The notes below the pieces were generated by a model, which made no database searches, was not told where the DNA came from, and saw only the letters and a program-made list of their open reading frames with translations. DNA of 38,179 nt from Paenibacillus barengoltzii NBRC 101215 (GTDB lineage Bacteria > Bacillota > Bacilli > Paenibacillales > Paenibacillaceae). Every line of letters starts with the position of its first letter. Position 1 is the first letter of the stretch. Shown one piece after another: positions 1 to 9,120 of the stretch. The DNA is taken from contig NZ_BILV01000058.1 of assembly GCF_004000745.1 (NCBI RefSeq), positions 1 through 38,179 on the forward strand. The letters run 5' to 3'. The position numbers and the translations under genes were made by a program.

Positions 1-34
1 CAGTTAATTGGAATGCACTACCTCGCCTAGACAT
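1..34 (-). CDS. Start of a leftward gene cut by the window edge (product unknown)
   Basis: An ATG at 34-32 on the minus strand is preceded by AAGGTGG seven bases upstream, and the reading frame (MSRRGSAFQLT) stays open to the window edge. Eleven residues are too few to identify the product. The long AT-rich leader and a promoter with an Fnr/Crp-like palindrome about 130 bases upstream support a real gene start. The rest of the gene lies outside the window. Confidence 0.5.
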   Translation of the reverse strand, partial: MSRRGSAFQLT

Positions 35-376
35 GATGATTCCACCTTTGAATTATATTTTCATAGATTGATATCCTGGTGCACGAATGGCCTCATTGGA
101 ATTAATCTAAATAATGCCTGCCTTTACATCTTTATTTTTAACGATTTTCCACAAAATCACAGTGACTATTTTAATAGTTCACATGGCACGGCATTTGTGA
201 TTCTGGTCACAAACTTGATAGCGCGCATGACACAAATGGCCTATTTCTCCCTAAAGTTCGTCACATTTTCTTCACAGACACGCCTCTTTTTTCCATGAAA
301 AAATCAACTCCCCCGCATATTTGCGCAGGTTTCGCAAACAATAACCAGCGAATACCACCTGAAAGGAGCAAATGGC
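35..376. other. AT-rich intergenic region between the divergent left-edge gene and the coat genes
   Basis: No convincing gene is seen here; the reading frame at 8-298 has no ribosome site and no recognisable protein. The region holds the leader and Fnr-like promoter of the leftward gene (168-213). It also holds a second imperfect palindrome at 162-181, with the perfect core CTATT-TT-AATAG at 166-177. The promoter of the rightward coat genes should lie between about 290 and 365. A CATATTT element at 316-322 could be a sporulation-type -10, but I could not pair it with a -35. Confidence 0.6.
168..213 (-). promoter_or_regulatory. Fnr/Crp-family palindrome and -10 box driving the leftward gene
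   Basis: Positions 194-213 read TTTGTGATTCTGGTCACAAA, a perfect inverted repeat with 7-base arms and a 6-base spacer. It contains the TGTGA-N6-TCACA core bound by Fnr/Crp-family regulators. On the minus strand a -10-like TAAAAT lies at 173-168, putting the predicted start near 161 and the palindrome centre at about -42. That is the class-II spacing known for Fnr-activated promoters in Bacillus. Which family member binds is an inference. Confidence 0.6.
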
Positions 377-562
377 ATGGCCCAAATCAATCAACAGGAG
401 CTGCAAAGCTTGCGACACCTGATCGGCGCTCATGAAACGGCACATCAAAAAATGCTCGCCTACGCGCAGCAATCCGTGGATCCGCAAGTCAAAGCGTATT
501 TTCAAAAATCAGCCCAGGACGCATTAAATACAAAGCAGCAGCTGATGTCATTTCTGAATTAG
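377..562 (+). CDS. Small CotF-like spore coat protein
   Basis: This 61-residue protein is alpha-helical, acidic/amide-rich and begins MAQINQQELQSLRH. It carries the His-containing pattern LRHLIGAHETAHQKM seen in small Firmicute coat-F relatives. AAAGGAG lies 8 bases before the ATG. The next gene starts 15 bases after the stop and encodes a second coat-F-like protein, so the two are almost certainly one sporulation operon ending at the terminator at 853. Coat-F proteins are found in the spore coat, but no individual biochemical role is known for this one. Assignment rests on resemblance and on the neighbour; it is shorter than full CotF. Confidence 0.65.
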   Translation: MAQINQQELQSLRHLIGAHETAHQKMLAYAQQSVDPQVKAYFQKSAQDALNTKQQLMSFLN

Positions 563-577
563 GAGGAGCTTTACACG

Positions 578-826
578 ATGATGCAGGATAAAGAAATGGT
601 GAACGACGCGTTGTCCATGGTCAAAAGCAGCTTGACCACCTATTCCAGCGTCATTTCCGAATGTGCAAATCCCCAGTTGAGATCGACGATTCAGCAAATT
701 CGGGACAACTGCGAGAAATCGCAATACGAGCTGTTCCAACTGGCTCGCTCCAAGGGATTCTACCAACCGGCGATGATGGCGGACGATCAAGAAGTGCAGC
801 AAGTAAAATCGCAGCTGGGCGGCTGA
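578..826 (+). CDS. CotF-family spore coat protein
   Basis: This 82-residue helical protein has the coat-F pattern: an N-terminal MMQDKEMVNDALSMVKSSL helix, a TYSSVISECANPQLR segment, a central helix with RDNCEKSQYELFQLA, and a C-terminal GFYQPAMMADDQEV region ending in a Gly-Gly tail. These Cys and Tyr residues are typical of coat proteins that become cross-linked. AGGAGGAG precedes the start, with an ATGATG giving two possible initiation codons three bases apart. It probably forms an operon with the 61-residue gene just upstream. Expression is expected late in sporulation, but no sigma-E or sigma-K promoter could be confirmed. Confidence 0.8.
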   Translation: MMQDKEMVNDALSMVKSSLTTYSSVISECANPQLRSTIQQIRDNCEKSQYELFQLARSKGFYQPAMMADDQEVQQVKSQLGG

Positions 827-852
827 GTGAAACCCCAGCTTGAGTGAACAGC

Positions 853-900
853 AAAAAGAGCTTCTCCACCCCCTTTCGGGTGTAAAGAAGCTCTTTTTTT
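853..900. terminator. Bidirectional intrinsic terminator
   Basis: AAAAAGAGCTTCT pairs with AGAAGCTCTTTTTTT around an inner ACCCCC/GGGTGT stem. The T run on both strands lets it end the rightward coat operon and the long leftward operon whose last stop codon touches it. Confidence 0.95.
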
Positions 901-1939
901 AAATTCCACGGTACAAGGGGTTTGGAATCTCCCGTTTCAAAACCGGCAGCACCTCTTCGGCAAACCGGTGAAGCTGCTCCCGCTGCTCGGCCTCACTTAA
1001 TCCGTCCACGCTAATCCCCAGCACGGTATGTCCGAAGGCCTCGTGGTATTTCAGGATTTTCACGATAATCTGTTCAGCGCTGCCGATTAAGGCCGGTCCC
1101 CGTTCCACCATATCCTTTAGCGAGGTAAACGGCGATTGATTGTGCTTGGCGGCCTCCGTCCCGCTGAACGCCTCATAATAGGGTCTAAACCGCCGCAAGG
1201 CCTCCTCGGCCGTGTCCGCGAGATATAAACTTCCTGAACCGGCTCCCACCACCGCTTTGTGGGGATCATGGCCATAATAGACCAGTCGTTCGCGGTAATG
1301 ATCGATTAAGGCTTTGTATTTTTCAAACGGGTGAAAAGAGTTCGAAGAAAAAATCGGCTCCCCGTACCGGGCGGCGAGCTCCGTCGACAGCGTGCTTGAT
1401 GCGCTGCCGTGCCATACGGGGATTTCCGATTGGTGGGGTCTCGGAAAGGTCGTTACCTCTTGGAGCGGGGGCCGGTAACGGCCCGACCAGGTTACCTTCT
1501 CCTCCGTCCACAGCCGCTTCAGCAATCCGTATCGTTCGGCGAGCGACTCCCATTGCTCTTCTTCTGTGATGCCAAACAACGAGTAATGCCGGGGATCGTT
1601 GCCTTTGCCGATGATCATCGTCAGCCTCCCTCCGGACAAATGATCCAAGGTGGCATAATCCTCGGCGACCCGAACTGGGTCAAGCACGCTCAACACCGTA
1701 ACGGTGGTGAGAAGGCGAATGCGGGTGGTCTGAGCAGCGATCGCGGTCAGGACCAACGGCGGTGAAGAAGAGAGAAAAGGTTCCCCGTGTCTCTCACCGA
1801 TCCCATAAGCATCGAACCCCAGTTTTTCGGCGAGGATGGCCTGGTCGATCACATTTTGAAATTTTTGCTGCGCCGTCCACGCTTCCCCCGTTACCGCATT
1901 GGGAACATTCATCATCAAGCTGAACAAAGCAACTTTCAT
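899..1939 (-). CDS. LLM-class flavin-dependent oxidoreductase (luciferase-like)
   Basis: The ATG at 1939 is chosen because AGGAGG lies 10 bases upstream; an earlier in-frame start at 1969 has no ribosome site. The 346-residue product MKVALFSLMMNVPNAV... is a bacterial-luciferase-like TIM barrel. It has the family pattern FDAYGIGERHGEPFLSSSP near residue 45, SVLDPVRVAEDYATLDHLSGGR near residue 90 and VWHGSASSTLSTELAARYGEP in the middle. Such enzymes use reduced FMN and O2. It is the last gene of the leftward transcript, 51 bases after the MFS gene. In this context it probably oxidises an S- or N-substituted amino acid derivative, but the substrate cannot be read from sequence. It is a different subgroup from the two CmoJ-like and one CmoO-like enzymes upstream. 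Confidence 0.85.
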   Translation of the reverse strand: MKVALFSLMMNVPNAVTGEAWTAQQKFQNVIDQAILAEKLGFDAYGIGERHGEPFLSSSPPLVLTAIAAQTTRIRLLTTVTVLSVLDPVRVAEDYATLDHLSGGRLTMIIGKGNDPRHYSLFGITEEEQWESLAERYGLLKRLWTEEKVTWSGRYRPPLQEVTTFPRPHQSEIPVWHGSASSTLSTELAARYGEPIFSSNSFHPFEKYKALIDHYRERLVYYGHDPHKAVVGAGSGSLYLADTAEEALRRFRPYYEAFSGTEAAKHNQSPFTSLKDMVERGPALIGSAEQIIVKILKYHEAFGHTVLGISVDGLSEAEQREQLHRFAEEVLPVLKREIPNPLYRGI

Positions 1940-1990
1940 CAGGCTTTCGCCTCCTGCCGGGTTAATCAAAGTTACATTGGACTACTTTCC

Positions 1991-3457
1991 TCAGACAGAG
2001 CGTTTTAAAGCAGGAGCACCGGCATCTTGTGGCTGTCTCTTTCTACGGATCAGCCAAACAAGAGGAATCGCTGCGGCAATTAACCCGCTCGCCAGCCAAA
2101 AGGCATCTCCAATGCTCTGCGTATACGCCTCCCTGTACAACTGTTCTCGACTCAGCCCGTTAGCGTTAAGCTCGGCATGCATCCGGGCTTCATGGATCCC
2201 CAAACGGACGTAGAACACAGACGTGAACATCCCCAGCGATATGGAGCTAACGATCTGCCTCAGCCAGCTGAGCAGCGCCGAAGCATCTCCCGATTCCTGC
2301 TCGGACACCGCCCCCATCGCACTGCCGGTGGCTGGAGTGAGTGCAAACCCCGTACCGGCGTTACGAATGCATAACCAGATGATCACCGAAAGCAGCGTCG
2401 TCTCCGGATGAAGCCGGCTGAAATGCAGGTTGGCCGCCAGCAGCAGCAAGCTGCCCGCACCAACCAGCAGCGCGGGGCCACGGGAAGCGTATATTTTCCC
2501 TGAGAGGAAGGTCGCCAAGGTCAGGCACGCCGCAGCCGGAAGAAACAGCAGCCCGATATGGAAGGCGGACATTCCGCGGATTTCCTCGAGGAACAGCGGG
2601 ATGAAATACACCCCGGAGTACAGGGCTACCGTAAGAATCAGGGTCAGACTTAAGCTTGCTGTAAAGGGTAAATTGCGAAATAACCGCAGATTCAACAGCG
2701 GCTCTGGGGTGCGTAACTCCACTCGCACAAACATTACGAAGGCTGCACCTCCGGCGATCAAGCACGCCCAGGTTAAGGGAGAAGCAAGCCCCCATTGATG
2801 CAAATTCCCGAACAGCAGCAGCATGGCCAGGCTTCCTCCGGTGGCAAGGAACAGCCCGGCGATATCTAATTTTCTTGATGCGTCGGCGCCTCCTGCAGAC
2901 GGCAGCAGAACCTTCGCGGCGATCCAAGCGCCGATGCCGAGCGGCACGGTCACGAGAAAAATCAGATGCCAATCCACCTGCTGAAACCAACCGCTTAGCG
3001 AAGGTCCAATCGCTGTGGCCAGCACCGTGGAAAACGACCAGACGCTGACGGCCAGCGGTTGGCGTTCGCGCGGCAGCGTCTGATAAATCATCATCAGGGA
3101 GACCGGCTGGATCAGTCCGCAGAACAGCCCCTGCAGGATACGAAACCCGATCAGCGCCTGAACGTTCCACGAGATCGCGCACAGCAGCGAGGTCACGCTG
3201 ATCCCTGCCAGCGACCACAGAAACACCCGTTTGCTCCCAAACCGAAGGCATACATATCCGCTGACCGGCGCGATCATGCCGCAGGCCAAGGAAAAGCCGG
3301 TAATCACCCACTGTACGGTATTCAGCTCGGCATGAAATATCCCGATAAAGCCGGGAAGCGAGACGTTTAGCGACACGACGTGATATACCCCGGCAAAGGA
3401 CCCTAAAAACAACGTCAGGAGAATGGGCCAGAACCGGCGTTCAGTTCCAGTCCTCAT
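1991..3457 (-). CDS. MFS transporter, DHA2 (EmrB/QacA-like) family
   Basis: This 488-residue, 14-helix integral membrane protein begins [21 protein letters not shown]. It has the DHA2 hallmarks: an early helix with SLNVSLPGF, the [11 protein letters not shown] segment, and motif A between helices 2 and 3 as [13 protein letters not shown]. Motif C appears in AIGPSLSGW. Its ATG overlaps the stop of the ABC ATPase by four bases (ATGA), so the two are translationally coupled. DHA2 proteins are proton-driven exporters. Placed in an import/catabolism operon, it may expel a toxic intermediate, surplus cysteine or a breakdown product; that is inference. No regulatory signal is seen at its start. Confidence 0.9.
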   Translation of the reverse strand: MRTGTERRFWPILLTLFLGSFAGVYHVVSLNVSLPGFIGIFHAELNTVQWVITGFSLACGMIAPVSGYVCLRFGSKRVFLWSLAGISVTSLLCAISWNVQALIGFRILQGLFCGLIQPVSLMMIYQTLPRERQPLAVSVWSFSTVLATAIGPSLSGWFQQVDWHLIFLVTVPLGIGAWIAAKVLLPSAGGADASRKLDIAGLFLATGGSLAMLLLFGNLHQWGLASPLTWACLIAGGAAFVMFVRVELRTPEPLLNLRLFRNLPFTASLSLTLILTVALYSGVYFIPLFLEEIRGMSAFHIGLLFLPAAACLTLATFLSGKIYASRGPALLVGAGSLLLLAANLHFSRLHPETTLLSVIIWLCIRNAGTGFALTPATGSAMGAVSEQESGDASALLSWLRQIVSSISLGMFTSVFYVRLGIHEARMHAELNANGLSREQLYREAYTQSIGDAFWLASGLIAAAIPLVWLIRRKRQPQDAGAPALKRSV

Positions 3458-5529
3458 AACGGAAAATGACAGGCCGCGTAATGGCCGCCTTCGAGCGGCC
3501 GAAGCTGCGGCTCCTCTTCCCGGCAGCGCGAGACGGCAAACGGGCAGCGGGTGTGAAACCGGCAGCCTGCCGGGGGATTCGCCGGGGATGGGATTTCACC
3601 GGTGATGCCGCGGGGAAGCTGCCCTTGCCCCTGTCCCTCGCCCGGGCGGCTCCGGGGAATGGAGTCGATCAGCGCCCGGGTATACGGGTGGGCCGGCCGA
3701 AGGAACAGCGATTCGCTTGGGGCAATCTCCACCAGCTTCCCGAGATACATCACGCCAATCCGGTCGGAAATATGCCGCACGACCTGCAGCCCGTGGGCGA
3801 TAAACAGATAGGTCAGCCCCAGCTTCTGCTGCAGGTCCTGCAGCAGGTTGATGATCTGAGCCTGGACGGACACGTCCAGGGCCGAGACGGCTTCATCCGC
3901 TAAGATGAACTGCGGGTTCAAGGCGATAGCCCGGGCGATGCCGATGCGTTGCCGCTGCCCGCCGGAGAACTCATGCGGATACCGTTCGTCCCAAGATGGG
4001 TCCAAACCAACGAGCTCCAACAATTCGCGAACGCGCTCCTTGATTTCCCCAGAGGGCAAATCTCCGTGAACTTTGAGCGGTTCAGCGATGCTATCCCCGA
4101 TTTTCCACCTCGGATCAAACGAGCCATAAGGATCCTGAAAAATCGTCTGCATATGGCGGCGGGCCGAACGCAAGGCTGCTCCGCTCAGTCGAGTAAGGTC
4201 CTCGCCGGCGAACAACACGCTTCCTGCCGTCGCTTTCTCCATCTGCAGCAGCACCCTCCCCAGCGTCGACTTCCCGCTGCCGGATTCGCCAACCAGGCCA
4301 AAGGTTTCCCCTTTCTTGATCGTAAACGTGACATCGTCTACGGCACGGATCAGCCGGTTCCGTTTCCCTAAGCCTCCGCCGTGAACGCGGTAATATTTGC
4401 GCAAATGCTCAGCGGCAAACAGCACCTCGCCTTCGTTTACATCAGTCGGTTCGGCCGTCGCGATGGGGCCTTCGCTCTCCGAGGAAGAGCTGCGTACGTG
4501 TATCGGGGCGGCTTCGATTTCCGGTTGCGCCGCAAGCCAGCTATCCTGCCGGACCAGCTCTTCCGAGTGCCAGCAAGCGGTTCGGCGGCCTTCTGCATCT
4601 GCCACTAAAGGCGGGGCTTCCCGAATACAGCTTTCCGTGGCGTAAGCGCAACGGGGATGAAACCGGCACCCGCTGGGCGGCTCGGCCAGGCTGGGAATCG
4701 ACCCTTCGATGGAATGGAGCCGGGTCCCGCGGACGGTATCCAGCTTAGCGATGGAGCGGAGCAGTCCGCGGGTATACGGATGGCGGGGGAGTCGGAACAA
4801 TTGCTCTGCCGGCGCCTCCTCCACGATTTCCCCGGCATACATCACCACAATACGGTCAGCGATATCGGCGGCAATCCCCAAATCATGCGTGATGAGCAAA
4901 ATCGACATCCCGAACTCTTGCTGCAAGTCCTTAAGCAAGCTCAGAATCTGCGCTTGGATGGTCACATCCAATGCGGTTGTCGGCTCATCTGCGATCAGCA
5001 GGTCCGGGCCGCAGGACAGCGCCATCGCGATCATCGCCCGTTGCAGCATGCCGCCCGACAGTTCGCCCGGGTATTGCTTCAGCCGCAGCCTCGGCTCCGG
5101 AATGCCCACGCGTTCAAGCAGGCGAACCGCCCGCTCATCGGCCTCCCGCTTGGAGATCCGCTCATGCTGCAGGATGGTTTCCCGGATTTGCCGGCCGATT
5201 GTAAATACCGGGTCAAAGGCGGCCATCGGCTCTTGGAACACCATCGCCATCTTTTTTCCGCGAACCCGGCGAAGCTCCGCCTCAGACAGTCCCGTCAAAT
5301 CGGTCCCGCCTAAGCGGAGGCTGCCGCCCGTGATCCTGCCGTTCTCATGATCGATCAAGCGCATAATGGCTTTGGAGGTGACCGTCTTGCCGCTTCCGGA
5401 CTCGCCGACGAGGCAAACGGTTTCCCCTTCTCCGATCGTTAAGGTGACATCCCGAATCGCCTGGATCAGTCCGTTTCGGGTGCTGAAATCAACGGAAAGC
5501 TGCTGAATATCCAACAATGCGCTCCTCAT
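3454..5529 (-). CDS. Fused double ATPase of a peptide/glutathione-type ABC importer (GsiA-like)
   Basis: A 691-residue cytoplasmic ATPase with two complete nucleotide-binding domains. Domain 1 has Walker A GESGSGKT at residues 42-49, signature LSGGMLQR, Walker [13 protein letters not shown] and the Opp/Dpp C-terminal [10 protein letters not shown] motif. Domain 2, from about residue 370, has [28 protein letters not shown] and a matching [10 protein letters not shown] tail. Most Opp/Dpp systems use two separate ATPases; this fused form matches GsiA of the E. coli glutathione importer and some Firmicute peptide importers. AGGAGG sits just before the ATG, and the gene is 9 bases after the permease. 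It powers the permeases encoded immediately upstream. Peptide or glutathione-conjugate uptake is inferred from family and neighbours. Confidence 0.92.
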   Translation of the reverse strand: MRSALLDIQQLSVDFSTRNGLIQAIRDVTLTIGEGETVCLVGESGSGKTVTSKAIMRLIDHENGRITGGSLRLGGTDLTGLSEAELRRVRGKKMAMVFQEPMAAFDPVFTIGRQIRETILQHERISKREADERAVRLLERVGIPEPRLRLKQYPGELSGGMLQRAMIAMALSCGPDLLIADEPTTALDVTIQAQILSLLKDLQQEFGMSILLITHDLGIAADIADRIVVMYAGEIVEEAPAEQLFRLPRHPYTRGLLRSIAKLDTVRGTRLHSIEGSIPSLAEPPSGCRFHPRCAYATESCIREAPPLVADAEGRRTACWHSEELVRQDSWLAAQPEIEAAPIHVRSSSSESEGPIATAEPTDVNEGEVLFAAEHLRKYYRVHGGGLGKRNRLIRAVDDVTFTIKKGETFGLVGESGSGKSTLGRVLLQMEKATAGSVLFAGEDLTRLSGAALRSARRHMQTIFQDPYGSFDPRWKIGDSIAEPLKVHGDLPSGEIKERVRELLELVGLDPSWDERYPHEFSGGQRQRIGIARAIALNPQFILADEAVSALDVSVQAQIINLLQDLQQKLGLTYLFIAHGLQVVRHISDRIGVMYLGKLVEIAPSESLFLRPAHPYTRALIDSIPRSRPGEGQGQGQLPRGITGEIPSPANPPAGCRFHTRCPFAVSRCREEEPQLRPLEGGHYAACHFPL

Positions 5530-5538
5530 GGCCCCCTC

Positions 5539-6435
5539 CTATCGCTGCGTAAGTTTTTTCGGATCCAGATGATCTCTCAGACGGTCCCCCAGTATATTGA
5601 CTGCCAAGACAAACAAGGTAATCGCCAGCCCTGGAAAAGTGCAGATCCACCAAGCTACGGTCAGGTAACCTCTGCCCTGGGACAGCAGCGTCCCCCAGTC
5701 CGGGATTTCGCGAAGCACGCCCAGCCCGAGGAAGCTGAGACCCGATCCCGTCAGAATCGACGTGCCGATCCCCACCGCCGCCATGACCAGCAGCGGTGAA
5801 AGGGAGTTCGGCAGCACATGCTTCCAGAAGATCGACCAGGGCGAAGCGCCGATGGAGGCGGCGGCTTTCACGAACGTGCGGTTTTTAATGCTTAAAATTT
5901 GAGCTCGCATCACGCGGGCATATCCCGGTACGGAGGAGACGGCGACGGCCAGCACGATGTTAAACAGGCTGGGGCCAAGGGCCGCGGCGATCGCAAGCGC
6001 GAGCAGAATCCCCGGAATCGTCATCAGAATATCGTTGATTCGCATCATTACCGTATCCACCCATCCGCCCGCATACCCGGCGATGGCTCCGAAAGCTCCG
6101 CCGATCAACCCGCCGGTCAGCACGGAAGCCAGCCCGATAAAGAGGGAATCGCGGCTTCCATGCACGATCACGCTGAAGACATCCCTGCCGAAATAATCCG
6201 TACCCAACGGATGAGCCCGGCTGGGCGCTTGCAGGATACGGTCCGTCAGCATTTCCGTCGGAGCATACGGAGCGATCCAGGAAGGGACGATGGCGCATGC
6301 GACGATAAACAAGATGAATAATCCGGCCAACACCAGAAGCAGGTCATTGACCGAAAATCGGCCGGTTCGCGGCGCGGCCGAAGCTCCGGCTTTACGTTCG
6401 CGCCAGACGGTTTTGGAGAAGATCGCTTCTCTCAC
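5539..6435 (-). CDS. ABC importer permease, DppC/GsiD type
   Basis: A GTG start at 6435 is preferred because GGGAGGG lies eight bases upstream. An ATG at 6510 would overlap the preceding gene by 38 bases. The product is 298 residues with an N-terminal cytoplasmic stretch, a first membrane helix (LLLVLAGLFILFIVACAIVPSW), the family segment HPLGTDYFGRDVFSVIVHG near residue 80, and five further helices. The EAA-like coupling loop reads VKAAASIGASPWSIFWKHVLPN. It forms the membrane channel with the DppB-type permease upstream and is energised by the fused ATPase downstream. Its position inside the S-compound cluster suggests uptake of small peptides or conjugates. Confidence 0.9.
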   Translation of the reverse strand: MREAIFSKTVWRERKAGASAAPRTGRFSVNDLLLVLAGLFILFIVACAIVPSWIAPYAPTEMLTDRILQAPSRAHPLGTDYFGRDVFSVIVHGSRDSLFIGLASVLTGGLIGGAFGAIAGYAGGWVDTVMMRINDILMTIPGILLALAIAAALGPSLFNIVLAVAVSSVPGYARVMRAQILSIKNRTFVKAAASIGASPWSIFWKHVLPNSLSPLLVMAAVGIGTSILTGSGLSFLGLGVLREIPDWGTLLSQGRGYLTVAWWICTFPGLAITLFVLAVNILGDRLRDHLDPKKLTQR

Positions 6436-6472
6436 TCGATTTCCCTCCCGTTCATAAAGTACGTGAACCTCA

Positions 6473-7399
6473 TTAAGTGGAGCGTCGGACTCGTGGATCG
6501 ATGATCGCATAAGAAATGTCCACTAGCAGATTAACGAATACATAAATGGCGGCAGAAAACAGGATAACACCTTGAACCACCGGCAAGTCCTTGGCCATGA
6601 TGGCGTCCGAGATCACCCTGCCGATGCCCTGCCGGGAAAATACGGTCTCGATCACGACCGTGCCGGCCAGCATCTCGCCGATCAGCATGCCAATCATCGT
6701 CACAGCCGGGATCAACGCGTTCCTGAGCGCATGCCGGTACATCACCGCGCGCTCGGTGAGTCCCTTGGATCGCAAGGTGACGATAAACTGCTCCCCAATG
6801 ACATCGAGCATGCTGCTCCGAACCATCCGGAGGATAAATCCCGCCCCGACGGTGCCAAGTGCAAGGGCCGGCAGGACGAGGGTCCTCCAGCCGTCCGATC
6901 CCATCGCCGGGAACCAGCCCAGCGTAATCGAGAAGATCAGGATCAGCAGAATGCCCGACCAGAACGTCGGCATGGAGATGCCAAATAATCCGATGATCCG
7001 GGCAATAATGTCAATCGCCCGGTTGCGATGGATCGCCGAGAGAACGCCCAGCAGGATCCCGACAACGACGGACACGAAGGCGCTGGCCGCCGTTAAAGCG
7101 AGCGTAGCCGGCAAGCTCTCCACGATCTTGGGCAGCACCGGGTCCGAATTCAGCAGCGAGTTGCCGAAGTCTCCCCGGAATATACCGCCGAAATACCGCA
7201 GGAGCTGAACGTGGAACGGCTGGTCAACGCCAAGCTGGTGCCGTAAGGCCGCAATCGCCTCCGGCGTCGCCAGCGCGGGATCAATCATCGCGTCCGTCGG
7301 ATCGCCGGGCAGGACGTACAAAATGGTGAAGACCAGCACCAGCGATCCGAAAATGACCAGCAACGAGGCGATCAGCCGCTGGAAGATCGTCCAAACCAT
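6473..7399 (-). CDS. ABC importer permease, DppB/GsiC type
   Basis: A 308-residue membrane protein starting MVWTIFQRLIASLLVIFGSLVLVFTILYVLPGDP. The first helix followed by LPGDP is diagnostic of DppB/OppB/GsiC permeases. The coupling loop reads VTLRSKGLTERAVMYRHALRNALIPAVTMIG, and the C-terminus has SYAIIDPRVR, the usual family ending. It begins 24 bases after the binding-protein gene and pairs with the DppC-type protein encoded next. The ribosome site (GGGAG) is unusually distant, about 13 bases away, and an AGGA directly precedes the ATG. Function as the second channel subunit is certain at the family level; the substrate is not. Confidence 0.9.
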   Translation of the reverse strand: MVWTIFQRLIASLLVIFGSLVLVFTILYVLPGDPTDAMIDPALATPEAIAALRHQLGVDQPFHVQLLRYFGGIFRGDFGNSLLNSDPVLPKIVESLPATLALTAASAFVSVVVGILLGVLSAIHRNRAIDIIARIIGLFGISMPTFWSGILLILIFSITLGWFPAMGSDGWRTLVLPALALGTVGAGFILRMVRSSMLDVIGEQFIVTLRSKGLTERAVMYRHALRNALIPAVTMIGMLIGEMLAGTVVIETVFSRQGIGRVISDAIMAKDLPVVQGVILFSAAIYVFVNLLVDISYAIIDPRVRRST

Positions 7400-7423
7400 T
7401 TTCCTAATGCAGCTCCCTTCGCG

Positions 7424-9082
7424 TTACTTCTTTAATGAAACGTCGTTAAACAACGGATAGCCGAGGGAATCGAATTTGATTCCTTGTACGGACTGGGATG
7501 CAGCTACGGTATAAGGGAACACATAGATCGGAAGAATGATCGCATTGTCGATAATGTAATGCTGCACTTTCTTGTACAGCTCCGCCCGTTTCGCGTCATC
7601 CTTCTCCACTCTTCCCTGCTCGAGCCACTCATCCACCTCTGGACTGTTCAGCCGCGACAAGGTGGGCTGTCCGTTCGGATCATAGGAATGGTAGAACGAA
7701 TAGAGTGCGTTCGGATCAGAATTGACTTGGCTGTTTCCGTATAAATCGTAATCTCCGTTGGTATACACCACGGTCCGGACATCTTTGGTGATCTCCACCT
7801 CAACGGCGATGCCGATTTGCTTCAACTGCTGCTGAATGATCACTGCGATGTCGTTGCGTTTTTCCCGGTTCGGGGTTCCGTCGACGTAATGCAGGGTGAG
7901 CTTCTTGCCGTCTTTTTCCCGGATGCCGTCCGCTCCCTTCACCCATCCCAACTCATCCAGCAGCTGGTTGGCCTTCGTTAGATCAGGTTGAATCGAGTTC
8001 TCCAGCGAAGGATCGTAGCCAAACGTTCCCGGCGTCAGCGGTGACCAAGCCCGCTCGTAAGTGCCTAAGTACAAGGTCTTGACGATCGCATCCACATCAA
8101 CTGCGAGCTGCACGGCTTGCCGGGCCTTCAGCTCATTCCAGGGGGCATGGTCCAGATTAAAAAATAACGTATACGGCAGGCCGACCGTATTGGTCTGGAG
8201 CAACTGCAGCTCGGCATGGTTCTTCAGTGCGATCGCATTCTGAGGCGGCACCGTTTCGGCAGCGAGCACTTGCTTGCTCTGCACGCTTCCGATCCGGGTC
8301 GCTTCCTCCGGAATGATACGAAAGTTCACGCTGTCCAGATAAGGCGCTCCCGGGTTGTCGACCAATTCAGGCGCCCAATGATAATCTGGATTGCGCTCCA
8401 CCTGAATGCCGGCGTTTTCCTCCCATTTCACGAATTTATACGGTCCGGTTCCCACCGGGTGCTGTCCCAGCTGATCACCGTATTGCTTGGCTGCCGTCGG
8501 CGAGACGATGCCAAGCAGCGCCTGGCTGAGGTTGCCAAGGAACGCTCTGGACGGTGTCGAAAGGTTGAGCTTGACGGTGTACTCGTCAATTACCTCGGAG
8601 GATTCGTACGGCTGAAGCAAGGCAGCCGCATTCGCCGCTTTTGTGGCCGGATCGAGAATCCGGTCGAAGTTGAATTTAACCGCTTCGGCATTAAACGGGG
8701 TTCCGTCATGGAATTTGACATCCTCCCGGAGCTTGAAGGTATAGCTGAGCCCGTCCTCCGAAACCGTCCATTCCTTCGCCAGCCACGGCTTGATGGTATT
8801 GTCCGGCAGCTGGACGACCAGGCTGTCATAGATCGTGCGAAGGACCCGAACCGCTACGGCAAGCCCGCTGCGATGCGGGTCCAACGTATCGGGTGAGGTC
8901 GCCAGCGCATAAGTGAGTTCCCCGCCTTGTGCGGCAGCTGTTTGTTCGGCATCCGAGGCGGACGCCTCAGCCTTTGGGCTTTCTTGTGCGGTTGGATGGC
9001 TCCCGCAGGCCGATAGCAGCACCACCATCATCGTTGCCGCTGCGACGATGGATTTACTGCGCTTGGTTTTCATGATTCTCAT
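7424..9082 (-). CDS. Peptide/glutathione-type ABC substrate-binding lipoprotein
   Basis: A 552-residue SBP_bac_5 family protein. An N-terminal signal ending in LLSACGS supplies the lipobox cysteine at about residue 26, so the protein is anchored outside the membrane. The mature part has the family patterns LTYALATSPDTLDPH, AKEWTVSEDGLSYTFKLRED, and VKFHDGTPFNAEAVKFNFDR. A low-complexity Glu/Ala/Thr linker follows the lipid site. GGGAGGG precedes the start. It is the first of four importer genes (binding protein, two permeases, ATPase) directly behind a CmoJ-like monooxygenase. It should capture oligopeptides, glutathione or a sulfur-bearing conjugate; the family is too broad to say which. Confidence 0.92.
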   Translation of the reverse strand: MRIMKTKRSKSIVAAATMMVVLLSACGSHPTAQESPKAEASASDAEQTAAAQGGELTYALATSPDTLDPHRSGLAVAVRVLRTIYDSLVVQLPDNTIKPWLAKEWTVSEDGLSYTFKLREDVKFHDGTPFNAEAVKFNFDRILDPATKAANAAALLQPYESSEVIDEYTVKLNLSTPSRAFLGNLSQALLGIVSPTAAKQYGDQLGQHPVGTGPYKFVKWEENAGIQVERNPDYHWAPELVDNPGAPYLDSVNFRIIPEEATRIGSVQSKQVLAAETVPPQNAIALKNHAELQLLQTNTVGLPYTLFFNLDHAPWNELKARQAVQLAVDVDAIVKTLYLGTYERAWSPLTPGTFGYDPSLENSIQPDLTKANQLLDELGWVKGADGIREKDGKKLTLHYVDGTPNREKRNDIAVIIQQQLKQIGIAVEVEITKDVRTVVYTNGDYDLYGNSQVNSDPNALYSFYHSYDPNGQPTLSRLNSPEVDEWLEQGRVEKDDAKRAELYKKVQHYIIDNAIILPIYVFPYTVAASQSVQGIKFDSLGYPLFNDVSLKK

Positions 9083-9120
9083 GGCATCAACGCCCTCCCT
9101 GTGCTTAAACTAACGTTTGA

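Noticed and set aside
2361..3311. 316-codon open frame antisense/out of frame within the first MFS gene
   Set aside because: It follows the GC-rich codon pattern of the MFS gene in another frame, is very rich in Arg/Gly/Ala, and has no ribosome site or recognisable fold.
8216..8896. 226-codon plus-strand frame opposite the peptide-binding protein gene
   Set aside because: It is a shadow of a clear SBP_bac_5 gene, Arg-rich, with no family resemblance.
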